Assembly: GCA_902702965.1 (NCBI GenBank) | Contig: CACRXP010000145.1 | Coordinates: forward strand, 199,891-263,890 | Direction of reading: 5' to 3' | DNA: 64,000 nucleotides | DNA from: Spirometra erinaceieuropaei | Lineage: Eukaryota; Platyhelminthes; Cestoda; Diphyllobothriidea; Diphyllobothriidae | In this document: positions 33,615 through 47,715 of the stretch, one piece after another | Numbering within the stretch: position 1 is the stretch's first letter | Layout: each line of letters opens with the position of its first letter | The notes under the pieces: model-generated | Told to the model about the DNA's origin: nothing | What the model saw: only the letters and a program-made list of their open reading frames with translations | Databases searched by the model: none | Program-made: the position numbers and the translations under genes

Positions 33615-36600
33615 TGACAGGAAACAGTGAAAGTTAATACACCTATTAGGCAGGCCTTTGATTAAAGCGTCTTCGATGGAGAACGAGCTAGGAAGTATTG
33701 CCTCTGCGTAAACCGTGAAAGTGTACGAGGTGCATGGATTAAAATCGGACGGCGACTTTTACCCTCGTTCCTTGTTTCTTGGAACAAAAACAAGAGAAGG
33801 AGAACATTTGGCGCCAGTCCATGTACTCCGAATGCACTCCAGGACTTCAATAAGTTACTCATGTGCGGTAAGACCTGCTAAATTCACTAGAGTGGGGGCT
33901 ACGTCAAAAAGTTTGGCAGTAACTGATCGCAAAACTCAGAACATGTTTGCTTAAAATAAGCAGATTGTCCATTTAGTGCAAAATGATGACAGTGAAGGAG
34001 TAAACAAGGCGCGCGCTATGCCCATGGGCAACCAAGCGACCAGTCACTCAATGGATCCAAAGGTCAATAAACTGGCAACGTGCAACGAAGGGACGAACCG
34101 ACAGAAATACCAAGTCCAAAGATGGCAAAAGCAATTGTGAAACTGCAAATAGGATCTTAAACTGTTTCCAACGCGGTTCACGGAGAAGAAAAAGAGTGGC
34201 TACTAAAGGCTGAAAACTTTGCAAACAAGTCTACTAAATGAAAAAAGTCCTAGTGTACACAGGCTGCGACTGATATTCTTGAGAGAAGAACAAAAAAGGC
34301 ACGCACTTTCAATGGCGAGTTAGCATTTGCAGTCTAGAAGAAATAAATGATGTAATTGCCAACACTTGGGGACTAGAATACCAGCACGAATGTGCTGAAG
34401 ACAAACGTAAGTACCAAGACAAAGCTTTAACATGTACTTCCTTACACTGTTCTAATTGATCAATTCTATCATTTGACAGCGCTGTAGAGGTCACATACTG
34501 CCTTGGGGTTGGAACATCATTAAGAATGTATTGAACTCAAGGACGGTTAGTTCGAACTAAATGTTCGACTTCTTCCTCTTATAGTCATGTGACTGAATTA
34601 TTTTCCTGTGCGGCAAAACGGTGAAGTCTACAGAAAGTCGACAAATGCCTGGAGAATATGGTTCAACTCGACTTTAAGGCATACAGCCTCATAAGTCCTC
34701 TCAATCATATGGGCGACGAGCCCCCTTGTTAATAAAATTGTTCATGTTCTTGGACACAACGCTGGTGGGATTGGGCAAGATGGCAGTATTCTACGAGCAC
34801 CTTTAAGGCCAAACGTAAACTGAGGAGGCCTTAAATTGTCTCAGGTAAAAACATGCCACTGAGTTTGAGTCGAGGTCACTTATTGCCTTGATGCTCTACA
34901 TGCCATTACTGCGACTCACTTCAGAGTGAAGAAAGTTCTGATCTACTTGAAACAAACATATCTTTGGTTGTGGTATCGATGGCCTTAAATCGTTGCACGA
35001 GTTCCTTGAATAAATATATGATTGGAACTTATGAGTGGTGAGCAAGCTGACGTATCAGTCGACGTGCCCCAGGTGTAAGTAAGCACTTCCTGGTAAAAAA
35101 AATTCAAAGCCTCATTTAGTCTACCAGACGGAAACAATGTCCGAGAAAATTTTTCGTTCTTTACCACTTCACGAAAATGTACCTTACATAAGGGCGACGA
35201 AAATTAGTTTTAAGGAAAGTAGAGTGATAGGGTAAATGTCAACACATGTTGAGCTCTTAAGAATTAAGAAAATACCAAGCAGCCTCATGTGTCTTTTAGT
35301 CAATTCATTCTGCCCTGTCTGACGAACCGTAGAGAGACCTTTTATCGAAATAACGGAATGCCCTAGTTGCGCGTATTCGAGATACAAATAGTTTGAAAGA
35401 GCATGCTCTGAGTCACTAGTAACTCCAGTCTGTACTTCGATAGAGGCAAAACGTAAGCAGGAGGAGAATCCATACGACGAGTTCAACAAGTTTCTGTTGT
35501 GAATCAGGTTGCAGGGTAGTTTAAGCTAAAATTCCAGAGGGAGGACTCGATGGACGTACCAACCTGCAAACAGGTAAACACTTAGTCATGCTTTAGACCG
35601 AGCGTACAGAGACCAGTCGAAGACTCAAAGAGAAAGGTGACCTGCTTTGACATGCCTAATTAAAAGCAAAGATGTGGTGGTAAAGTTAATTGGCGCATGT
35701 TTTATAAAGAACTGTACGAACTGACCATGGTGCGGACAAAAAGGTCGGGAAGCATTTTATAACATCGGTTACCTGTTATCGTATTCACATGGACTGGGTC
35801 CCGTTGCATTTGCTGGCAAGCCGGCTTCCGCACTAAACCTGCTCAACAAAGCAGCGTGAAAAAGATATATTTACAAGAGAGCAATGCCAGCAAAGAGCCT
35901 ATTAGCAAACGGCGGAGCAAAAGGTGCATTTACACGTCTTCCTATCTATCAGGTACCACACATTTATCCAACGCACGCTTCAACGATCATGTCAAAGCAG
36001 CCTACTTCATTATTACCCATATTCTGACCCGAAGTTCCGGTTAACATCATCAAGAGGCCATTTACTTTGCATAAGAATGCCTTAACGAGCCTTAAAGTTG
36101 GTGTGCGTCAAGGGAGGTACTGCGGATCCGGCCAAACTCAAGAAATCGTTAGTCCCTGGAGCAAGAACCAGAACACCACTTCTAGTTACGGAAGGACTCA
36201 AGTCCGAATCCATCATATGGAATACTACACATTCTACAATCGTCTCAAAGTAACGCACGATTTAGTCGCTTTCAGCCATCATTGGGCGTTACCCCAAACA
36301 AGTGTCATTATCATGGTAGGAGGGTTTTGCACAGGCAGGTATGTTAGCAGTCTTGGTTCATTGAACTTCAAAAAGATGGCCACTTATTCGAGGTCCATTT
36401 AAAGTCGATTAACTGGAGTCTATCATGGGCCACCTCACACCTACCGACACCGGTGTAGTCGACTGAATTTCAACTGGATTTTCTCATACAGGTCCACGCC
36501 CATTGACGACCGAAACGCTCCCTTTCGTCAACGGGCTTTTAGTTACTGTTATACACTCGGACAACTTAATGGATACAAACGCACTGTCCGATGACATTTC

Positions 36601-36760
36601 TCGTCCGACTATGGGCGAAAGCACTTTTATAGCAAATTTTAGGATATAATCCTCGCCAGTGGAGTTGTATGCAGAAGCCATGCCAATCTTCCCTGTATCG
36701 TTCCAATTTTAGTATATGTACCGCCGAAGCAAGGACGCCTTCGGACTCAAGGCACCAACA
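33615..36760. other. No gene supported
   Basis: The TM1 exon of the transporter should lie at or beyond this region on the minus strand, but none could be identified. Plus frames at 35856-36044 and 36067-36402 show no family features. Confidence 0.35.
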
Positions 36761-36764
36761 ACCC

Positions 36765-37219
36765 GGAAACGTCGACTTCTCTCACAAACACCTCTACTAT
36801 CACCCCTGCTGTAAACCTCGCGACGAATACCACCCCCGTCAGTGATCAGAATGCCCATGCCCGCCGTCATCGATCTCCAGCAACATCCGCCCTTTCCCAA
36901 CTCCTGTGTCGACCACGGCGTCCACAGCACAATCTCTCCCACTCCCCCTCGATGGGACGACGCCCGACGTCCCGTCATCTACTACCATCGCCAGCCATGT
37001 GGACTCGGTCCCAAACTGTCCTTATTGCGATCGCATATTCACCCACACATTGGCCTAGTCGGTCACCTGCGAATCTATTGCACGGAGACCAGCGAAACAG
37101 CGCCTGGAGTACCAACATATGCCAAACGCACTCGCCTCAACTGCCCGTATTGCCATCGCACGTTCAGCCACCGCATGGACCTACTAGGCCACATGGGAAT
37201 TCATGAAAACGAGCGATAG
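36765..37219 (+). pseudogene. Finger tail of endonuclease-RT element, copy 4
   Basis: After a Thr/Pro-rich linker in mixed frames, 37040-37216 encodes IGLVGHLRIYCTETSETAPG, VPTYAKRTRLNCPYCHRTFS and HRMDLLGHMGIHENER with a stop. CPYC...H...H forms an intact C2H2-type finger. The order matches copies at 10.0, 12.6-13.1 and 14.4-14.6 kb. The RT itself is absent, so this is a 5'-truncated insertion. Confidence 0.7.
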
Positions 37220-37309
37220 ACCACCGCCGATTATACCATACCAGCACACCTCTCAACACCAACACCTGCAACACACATCCACACCACCCATCAACACACA
37301 ACGTAGACA

Positions 37310-38200
37310 CACTGACGTAAGTGGGAAGTGTGCTCTTGGACCCTCCTCCATGTGGGTCCTCTGTTACATGTGTGATCGAGCCTCAAACTATCACGGTGAG
37401 TCAAACGCCGTAGCTTGGAAGGCTGCCGACTGATGGGTTAACTCAGTCCACGCAGTCTTCCGAGTTGTGTGTGACTGTGTGGGGTGGCGGACTGGTGCAT
37501 TGCTTCAACGGCTCCTTTCTAACGTGACCTCTGGTACTCTCACACATGTGAGATGTATGCCGCCCACCCTAGGCTATGTGACACCTTGGTGCTTGTGTTT
37601 TTGTGGGTCGTACATGTGGCGCGCGCGTAGACGATGTCCCTGCCATTGCCGTCATTCCCAACACCAAACAATTGATCGCCTGGACAGTGACTGGGGCCTA
37701 GGAATAGAGAGTGAGGTCGGCGACTCAATGCAATTTCATCACTATAAACAATCTGACGCGCTTGAAGCTACCACGGTGCGCTAAAAGCCGTGGCTTGAAG
37801 GGTTGCCAACTGACGGGAAACTTGGACCTCGCAGTCGACCCAGAGTGAGCGTTTGTGTGGAGTGGCCGACTGGAGGTCTGAGGGTCAGGCTGCAATGGCT
37901 CCCTTTTAATTTGTTTTTTTATGGCACTCTTACCTATTGGGGTCCGAGCCAGATGTAGCGGCACACCTAAGGGCGGCTTCGTCCGCACAAGCCACCTGCG
38001 TCTTCTCCCGCCTCCGGTCTTCTTGACTATGTCTTGACACCGGGCCAGGTAGGGGAGGAGGAGAGAGTGCGGTAGGTGCTGTGCCAGTCAAATATCATTA
38101 CAAAGTAAGTCACGCACAAGTCACCGTGCCCGCCCACCCTGCTGTGGAGCACGCGGTGGACAACTTCGATCACGACGGTTGAACATTCATCAATGATGAT
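37310..38200 (+). repeat. Rep-1, long copy
   Basis: It has acgtaagtgggaagtgtgct with gtgggtcctctgttacatgt directly after the finger tail, gtgactggggcctaggaata, catcactataaacaatctga, gctaaaagccgtggcttgaa, gatgtagcggcacacctaag, cctccggtcttcttgactat, gagagtgcggtaggtgctgt, ccctgctgtggagcacgcgg and gatcacgacggttgaac. It is the reference copy for comparing all other fragments in the window. Confidence 0.75.
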
Positions 38201-38229
38201 GAGGACCGTGGTCAGCGCTGAGGACCAAA

Positions 38230-38330
38230 GAGCGCGGCGACAATTTACGTGTGATCTAGTTTATGGTGAGGGAGGTTTGCTTGCTGTTCAAGCCGCCTTC
38301 TCTTAAAACGCTCACCCTGTTCCATTCGCA
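38230..38330 (-). repeat. Rep-1 fragment, inverted
   Basis: Its reverse complement carries gagaaggcggcttgaacagc and caccataaactagatcacac, matching the TATA-like section of Rep-1. It lies immediately after a plus-oriented copy, producing a partial inverted arrangement. Confidence 0.5.
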
Positions 38331-38334
38331 AAGT

Positions 38335-41300
38335 TGAGTCAGTACAACTGGAGCTGAGTGTTAGCGCACTGACTGACGAAACTAACTCAACGTATGAGGA
38401 CTCACATGCAGTGCTCTCTACATATACATAGAAAATGGGCGCTAAGCAGTGTCGCAGAATCCTTATTAAAGCGTAAGGCCGCATGAAGAAGACATTGCAG
38501 TCCACTCCTCTGTTCAGTGAAGGACCAAGTTGTCCCGACAGTCGGAGGCCGTACCGTGACAGCATGGAGATTAAGTTCTGACTCATGTGACGAAAGTTAC
38601 CTTAGGTCCACTCTTATTCCCCCTTTTCTATCCCCTGAACTTGATGGTAACAGGAGTAAAATAAAAATAACGAGATTGGATACGGCTTGAAGCCTCCGCC
38701 CAACGCGTGCCACATATACCTTTGTCCCTGTCTATCTCAAATACAGCGGCAGAGTCCGCTCTAAGGACTCATGACAACCGAAACTGAAAGATCTACCCCA
38801 AAATTGTCCCAAACATTTTAGGGACGAAAAATCTCGCCCAATATAAGAACTACACCTTAGGAACGTCAGTAAGGGAGGTTTGTTGGATCGCTTTGGCGGG
38901 TAAATTACGTATTTGAGAATAGCGAAGATGATGCAAAACACATTCATTAATTCGACGGCAAATTTCGGACGTTATTATTATAGGCGGATGGGTAAGTTTT
39001 CTCCAGAAATCCAGCATAAAATAGTGAATGAGATAATTTGAGATCTCTAGATCAGCTAATCAATTTTTCCATGTTTGGGGCAAATTTTGTAGTATAGACG
39101 TGTTCTGAAATCGCACTTCGAAAACACAAGTATCCTGGAAAGTCCCTACTGCGCCACTTGATCTTTAAGAGGGTGAAACTATTAAAAGCCATCAGAAAAC
39201 ACCTAAGCGTTGATGAGGCCGCAACACATTTAACCACTCTACTTGAAGACAAAAAATCCACACTACCTACCTATCTGATCGTCAATCAGTTTTTCTATAC
39301 ACCAATGAGTCCTCACGGATATAGTGAATAAAAACGATGCGTCCGATTTGCCGGATCTCTTGTGGTGTTTAGTAGCTGATTTAAAGCCTGAGATGACTTA
39401 CTATTAGTGTCTATATCGTTGATTTCCTTCTATAATTGACGCAAGTAATGAGACCCTACAGACCTCTTGGGTTTACAACCACGCTCATTCATTATGAGTA
39501 AAGCGTTTATTTAAAAGTTCAGCTACTTGAAATTACGTCTGATTAGTTAACAAACGTTTAAACCTGAGTCCATTCTTAAAGGAAGAAATTCGGACCCAAA
39601 ACTAGCCTATTAAAAATTTGCACTATTTAATTTAGATGATATTTTCCCCAAGTCTTCAACTACGTGACGGATATCGGGAAGTATAAGACATTTTCTTAAG
39701 TTGAATTCCTTTACTGTGGATGAATTTTAAGTCAAAAATTACGTGATCACGAGCTTACCAGAAGAACGTGTATTGGAGGCTAACAAAACCATGTCCGATT
39801 GCAGCAACAATAGAGAAGCTGACCGCAACATGTAAAAGGATGATCGTTCTCATTGGATGAGGCATTTGGGGGTTGTGACGAATTTCATTACTAAAAGTCA
39901 GAAATAATTGTTTAGTAGACAAAGAAAAGAAGGTACATGGATCTTAAGGTATGAAGCGTCGTCCAATGCCTACAGACAACATATTGCAGCCAACATGATG
40001 TCTATCAGCTGGTTATCAGTAGAATTATGTGACGAACCTACCGGAAAGACGTTGCGGGGCAACAGGTTAGTCGTAAAAAAACCCGCAACCTAAATTCTGA
40101 TGTGTCTGAAGAAGAAACGTTTTGCGATTTTAATAGAAGGTGTGCTCGAAATAGTCATTGCCATTATTTAAGTTGGTCACAGAGGAAAGAAGAAGGCCGT
40201 ATGCAACTAAAAGATAGAAGGCCCATGCCTAAAAATGAACCGTCAGGTTCTCAGTCCCATGAGCTTAGTTACTGGCTATTCGGCACGTCCACAGTTAGCG
40301 AATATTTGAACGGACTTCAGCAAGGACCCGTCGATGATAACGAAATTTTAGAGTTTAAAAAATAAACATCATGGAGTAACAGCGGTCTTGGCAACAGGGC
40401 GCCTAGAGCTATGATATACAACACCGACTGTCTCCTAAAATACCGAAAATACCGGATGCCTCACCCTACGTTTTGATCACTAACCGCCAATAAACAAATT
40501 CATTTATCACTGCTGGCTGATAGTTACTCTCGTGAGACAAAACGCTCGGAGAGACAGCCACGTACAATCCTAACGACTGTTCGTTACGAATACATGCTCA
40601 AAATTTCAAAGAAACTTCATCACTATGTCAGATCCAAATGTTATGATCAATTTTGCTGCTTCCACTGAAACCGACGAGCTCCGAAACATTAGTCCGGGGA
40701 GCGACCGAATAGTATGTTAACCGACCTACATAACAAAAACGGACTCCCTGTACTAGATGCAAGCAGGTGCACATGCCCCTCGACATCGGGACATGCATGC
40801 AGTCTTCACTGGTATAACGTGGATGTCTTTTGCCTGTCCGAAAATAGAATTCCGAAATTGAGCTTCAGGTAAATTAAGATCCCGGTGCGTTTTGAACTTG
40901 CTTACCTAGTAGACAATGGTGAAAGAAGGCTGGGCTTTATTTAACAAAACTGGTGGTTGTCACCAAAATATTCCGAAATCGTCGTAGACATTTGCAGATC
41001 TGGTATTTAAACGGTAATCATGCAGAAGGACAAAATGAACATATCTGGATCATCCCGAAGATCCATAAATGGACTCATGAAAGCAAATCAATGCCTGGTT
41101 TCGAAAATGGAAACATCGGTGATTAAGACCGTTTTTTGTTTAAATTTGCCTCAAAGTTCATTTTTTCTCCTCGCCTAAAATGTCCTCTGCAAAAATGGTT
41201 GGTGTCCCAGAATACGGAAAATCCAGCGAGACCTTGCTATTAAGCTTGACTAGAATGAGATGGCAGTCCGCTAGGCAACTGAGAAAATTCTAGGGCTTAC

Positions 41301-42205
41301 GCGGCGCGCCCTAATGGCTATCCCGATGCAAGAATCTCCCGGTTGTCTGTCTAGGCGGTTCGATCTAGGTTTTGTGACGAGGATTCCTTTTGTCAGCGCG
41401 TGTAGGCAAGGAACAAGTAGGCAGATATGGTCGCAAACACTAATAAGTGGAAGGAGCGACCTCTCTGAAGTACGTCTCAAAAATCTGCGACATAAAAAGT
41501 TTATTAAATTATTCATCAAATTAGTGGTAAGCACTTCGGCTCGACTGACTGATTTTCAACTTGAATCACCCGTGGACACCCCTTGGAATTAACTGATGTC
41601 CGCTTAAAGCTTTAGAGAATTTCAGGTGTTTCGGGACGAGTTGCTGTCAAGCATACCTTTAAGGCGGCATTGTGGCTCAAATTCAAATTGCTTGAAGGAT
41701 CTCCTATGAGAAGGGAGGTCAAGACCTGGTTTAACCCAGTCAATAAAGACAAAAAGGCGGTTCCGCGATGTGCAGTCCCTGCCGCCGGCAACTGGGTGGA
41801 GTTCTCTAGACCAGCTACTACAGATTATCATGTGTGGAGAGGTACAGTCAGTAAAATAAGTGAACCCGTCTGGGTCGGGCACACTTGCATCTTTAAGAAA
41901 TACAAGTGCACGAGCACCGACTGATGTTCATGCACATACACGTATGCATGCACACTCATCTATGCATGTTTTTTCTATATAAAGGTAACAAATGTGTACT
42001 TTGTATGTGGTTTTCTCGCAACTACCACTCACTTTTAACCTTTGCTAGCACCGGCCCAAACCATACCACTCAGGCCCAATTGGGTTGGGTTGGGTCACAA
42101 GGTTGGGCTACGGTCTGGGCATCGGATCTAAATGAACCAATTCTTACGCCAAATTACAGTCATATTTTGAGTGCGTATGGGAGTAATTCCACTGAACGTG
42201 GGACG
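38335..42205. other. No gene supported (3.9 kb)
   Basis: Frames at 39908-40365 and 41670-41924 (plus) are open for 60-90 codons but resemble nothing I know. No tRNA, repeat pair or splice-supported exon was found. Confidence 0.4.
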
Positions 42206-42212
42206 CTGATTG

Positions 42213-42268
42213 TGCACAATCTTAAGCATATACTAACGCATACTTTAGTATATGCTAAAGATTGTGCA
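42213..42268. repeat. 24-bp inverted repeat hairpin
   Basis: The arms are 42213-42236 (tgcacaatcttaagcatata ctaa) and 42245-42268 (ttagtatatgctaaagattg tgca), separated by the 8-base loop cgcatact. One of 24 positions is mismatched. An RNA from either strand would form a long stable stem. Confidence 0.9.
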
Positions 42269-42281
42269 TCCGCAATTACGA

Positions 42282-42299
42282 ATATGCTGATCAGCATAT
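42282..42299. repeat. Perfect 18-bp palindrome
   Basis: atatgctgatcagcatat is a perfect palindrome only 13 bp to the right of the hairpin and shares the atatgct word with its arms. Confidence 0.9.
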
Positions 42300-42959
42300 A
42301 TATGCGAGCATCGATGCTTGCACCAGCCTATAATAATTACAACATAATAAACATAAGCTTATTTTTCCAAACAGAGAACTTGGAGAAAGAAACAAAACAG
42401 GAAAATGAATATTTCTTGAAATTTTTATTACTCTGATAAGACTTCTGGTGTGCTGTTGACTGTTACAAAAGTTATAGCCGCTATAGCAGCAGCGTCGGTA
42501 CACTGACGCCAAATCGCTAACGTATTGCGTTTAAAAGTAAATGCTGGATGCTTTATTTAAATAGACCTCAAGTGTAATGTATAAACAGGGAAATAACCAC
42601 ATGCACAATTTCGCCCTTGATAATTCAACACAGTAAAGGCCTCCGCAGGCCGACCTAGACGCTAAGACGTTAGTGCATTCAAACATGTCAGCAGTTGAGG
42701 TCAAATATCATAATTTGGCCAGGCAACGAAAACACAGATACGTTGCCTCTGTCTACTTTAATCTGCATGCGCATAACTTCTAGCTTACAAACTGGGGTAA
42801 CTGACAAAAATTCGAGAGATAGGTTTGGCCAGAACTGTTGAGAGTATACGAACGGCGGCGAGAGGAGCTGTGCTAGCGTTTAAAAGGGCAAAAGTGACGG
42901 CGAGGCGAGGTAAGGAATACGAAAATAATAAGGATAGCACAAAAGTGAGTGCACAGCCT

Positions 42960-43130
42960 TCTTTACTTCCCAAAATCTTTACGCTCATTTTCACTGCTTC
43001 GACTTCGATCAAAAGTCTGTTGTAGGATAATGTATCGAAGGCTTAGAGGAAGTCGGCGAAAGCTACGTGGAGAGCTCCAATCCAGATATTGAGTGAGTTC
43101 AGATGGATTTTCGGTTTAGATACACCTCCC
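42960..43130 (-). pseudogene. LINE reverse transcriptase scrap
   Basis: The minus strand reads LNSLNIWIGALHVAFADFL, a stop, then AFDTLSYNRLLIEVEAV. The pattern F-x-D-F-x-x-A-F-D-T-x-(S/P)-x-x-(R)LL is RT motif A of non-LTR retrotransposons, with the Lys before Ala-Phe-Asp replaced by a stop. No other RT blocks lie next to it. Confidence 0.5.
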
Positions 43131-43882
43131 CGAAACCTCTTGGAGCGCCTTAAAATATTAGCAATTTTATGTCTCACTATGGGTCAAATTTTTATGTCCT
43201 TGGTGTCCTTCTTGAAGAAAAATTTTTAACATATACTTCCCAGCAATGTGATGAGCCCGTGCCTCTCATCGACCTTGTTGCTAGCGAAACCGAAGACAGG
43301 CACAAACGAAGTTTTAGCTTTATTACGAAAAATCGAAGTTGCCTTCCATTTCTTTTACTCTTGTGGCTCCAACTTTAAGGTTGCTGAAACTAAAAAAACT
43401 TCCATTAAGGAGCAAAAATCCACCCGTTTTTTGTTAAATTACGCTTGTCAATAAAAGTAGACTTTATTACCTCCCATTTGGGACGCTCACCTTAATATTT
43501 AAGAGGAATAAAGTTTTTTATTAGTCGGGATAAATCTCCAATGCAATGCAGATTTTCCCCCAAGGGGCGCTATAATAAACCTATTCTATTAGCAAACGCA
43601 AAGCCACCTCAGAATTCCACTCATCTGCAAACTGTCTCTAAAGCAGGTCCTTCCCGTATTTCTCCCGCATCTCCAGTTTCATCTCGATCTTAACCTTAGT
43701 GTATTATCAGTGATTAAGTGGGGACCTGCCACTTTGAATTTTTTTTTAGAGAGAGGAATGCTTTATTTTGAAAATAACTTTCAAAACTTTCAGCAAAAAC
43801 GGTTCTCCAGTACACAGTGATTACCATAGAGATTACCAGGTATTGGACAGGTGGACATAATTATATATGAAGAAAAAGTACT

Positions 43883-45790
<1,908 letters not shown>

Positions 45791-46089
45791 AACAGTTTCA
45801 CGGGGACAACAAATATCTCCAGGCAGCTATAATTGCTTCAGTGACGCTCTCAGTTATATCAGGTCGCTTTAACTTAGAAGTAAAGAAGGGCTAACCCTAG
45901 AGACGCAGTCGAGCTCCATGGTTCGGAATAATGACTTAGGTAATAAAACTGGGTCAAATCCAACCCGTTCCCATGCAAGGCCACTCAAGTCTGGCAAACG
46001 GGCAAAATCAAATAAACCAAAAAATAGTCCAGGGAGATTTTACCTGTTCCTATTCAGAATTCTCAATTTCGTTAGCCTCCGTTTCGTTA

Positions 46090-46640
46090 CCCTCATAGCC
46101 CAGGACCCGATAGTGTCCCAGTTAGCATTCTAAAAGTGGATGTAAATGTAATTTTTCCATCCATCTTATGAAGGATATTTGAGCTCGCTCTTGAAAGTGA
46201 AGCCTATCCTCCTTTGTGGAAGGAATCACACATTTTGCCTATCCCAAGCACGGTCATTTTACGTCATCTGATGACATCCGGCCAATAAACACGCTCCGCA
46301 CAGTTTCGAAAATCTTAGAAACATTGATCAAAGACAAGATGGTGTGTTGTTTAACTGAGAATAACCTACTGAACGCTGTAGAGCATGGATACGTCAAAGC
46401 TCGGTCTTGTGAAAGCTGTCAGCTCTCTTCCTTTGATCATCTTCCCCAATCTAGGGACAATGGTTTTGCAGTTTACACAGTCTATTTCGATTTGACTAAG
46501 GCTCTTGATCGTGCTGACCATGCTCCTCTTCTCTTGAAACTCTCCTTTTTCGCAATAGGTGGCAAATTTTTGAACTTTATATCCTCTTACCTGGGTGGTC
46601 GCTCACGAGTTGAGATTTCCAATGCTACCTCCAATCCCGC
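46090..46640 (+). pseudogene. LINE-A RT fragment, copy 1
   Basis: Reads QDPIVSQLAF (worn 'SPGPDVVPESIL'), then LWKESHILPI-like coding, RPINTLRTVSKILETLIKDK, ENNLLNAVEHGYVKARSCES, YTVYFDLTKALDRADHAPLL (motif A, with FDLTKALD for FDFTKAFD), and IGGKFLNFISSYLGGRSRVE. It stops at 46642 before motifs B and C. It belongs to the same family as 54.5-55.25 and 58.1-59.8 kb. Confidence 0.75.
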
Positions 46641-46660
46641 GTAAAGAATATAATAAATGT

Positions 46661-46993
46661 ATTGTAGCAGCCTTGGGCACTGTCAGTCCCCTTTGTACTC
46701 AGGAAAAAACCCAAAACAAACTCATTAATTTAAACTGCACTTTGACTTCATTTGTTTCGGGTGTATGTTTAGCCAAAAGAGCGCGAAAGGAGAGTTTGTT
46801 TTATGTTATAAAAAAACCTGAGTTCCAACCGAATATAATAACAAAAGTTTTGAAAAATAACGATATGTACAATATAAAAATTGAAGTTTTCAGTTTGGTA
46901 GTTTTTGAGGGCATGAATAATAGTCATGGAAATTGAAGACCTTTGATATATTGGGTTTATTGTAGCGCCCCTTGGGCACTGTCAGTCCCCCTT
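46661..46993. repeat. Direct repeat pair, 34 bp, 300 bp apart
   Basis: attgtagcagccttgggcac with tgtcagtcccctt at 46661-46694 is repeated as attgtagcgccccttgggca with ctgtcagtccccctt at 46959-46993. The pair brackets about 265 bp of AT-rich sequence. It could be the remains of terminal repeats or a duplicated target. Confidence 0.7.
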
Positions 46994-47046
46994 GAAATTA
47001 TTTTCCTGTTGGGTAAATTTCGGTGTGCTCTAGTTGCTGGTTATCA

Positions 47047-47531
47047 TGTAACGTCTCCGATCCGATCGAGGGCGAACCCCAAGGAGAATTAAGGCGATTT
47101 ATAAAGAAATAATGAGAAGTGTATTAAACTGAACCTACTACAGTCCTCGTTACTGGCCTAATGCACACAGATAGGGCCGCAGGAGTCCTTGCTTAACAGC
47201 AAAGTTGACAGATAACAGAAAGCCGGGACTCGAGCGTCATACTTCCGTCCTTGGTTAGCCTTCTGGAGTATTTATAGGGCCTCAGGCGTTGCAGTAGTCC
47301 AAAGATTCGAGTGGCATTGTGAAAAGAAAACAGAGCAAACTTTAGTCATCATCATTCCACCTAATTTGTATTTATTGCCTATTTCTTATGTTAAGTAATT
47401 TTATAAGAAACCCAAATTATAACAAACAAGACACTACGCTTTAACTCACCACTATGCATAGTCAAAGTTGGTCCAGCAACACCAATCACATAGGTAGTAG
47501 TAGCGCTCGCGTGAGGTTTCGGTTCATTCCA
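47047..47531 (-). repeat. LTR (3' LTR of the minus-strand element)
   Basis: It starts tgtaacgtctccgatccgat and ends ggttcattcca. It matches the other LTR almost base for base: one difference in ctcgttactgg, one in caatcacatagg, and a few in the last 20 bp. Confidence 0.92.
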
Positions 47532-47543
47532 TTGCCCCCTCCT
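47532..47543 (-). other. Polypurine tract
   Basis: On the minus strand AGGAGGGGGCAA abuts the 3' LTR. It is the expected second-strand primer site. Confidence 0.7.
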
Positions 47544-47715
47544 ACGAAGAAGACCTGCTGTCCTCAGCAGCATCTGGTATCGTAATGGCCTTGCCCCCTT
47601 CACGGGGTACTTCCACGATCCTTTCGACTTGCTGTTCATTGTTGAGTTCTTCATGCCTCGCGTAGCCCCCTTCAGGAATAACCTCCAAATATTGTCCGAC
47701 AAACTGGTTATCGTC

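Noticed and set aside
42785..43012. Minus hydrophobic frame as the transporter TM1 exon
   Set aside because: It overlaps and continues a LINE RT motif-A scrap (AFDTLSYNRLL) and shows no fitting splice sites.
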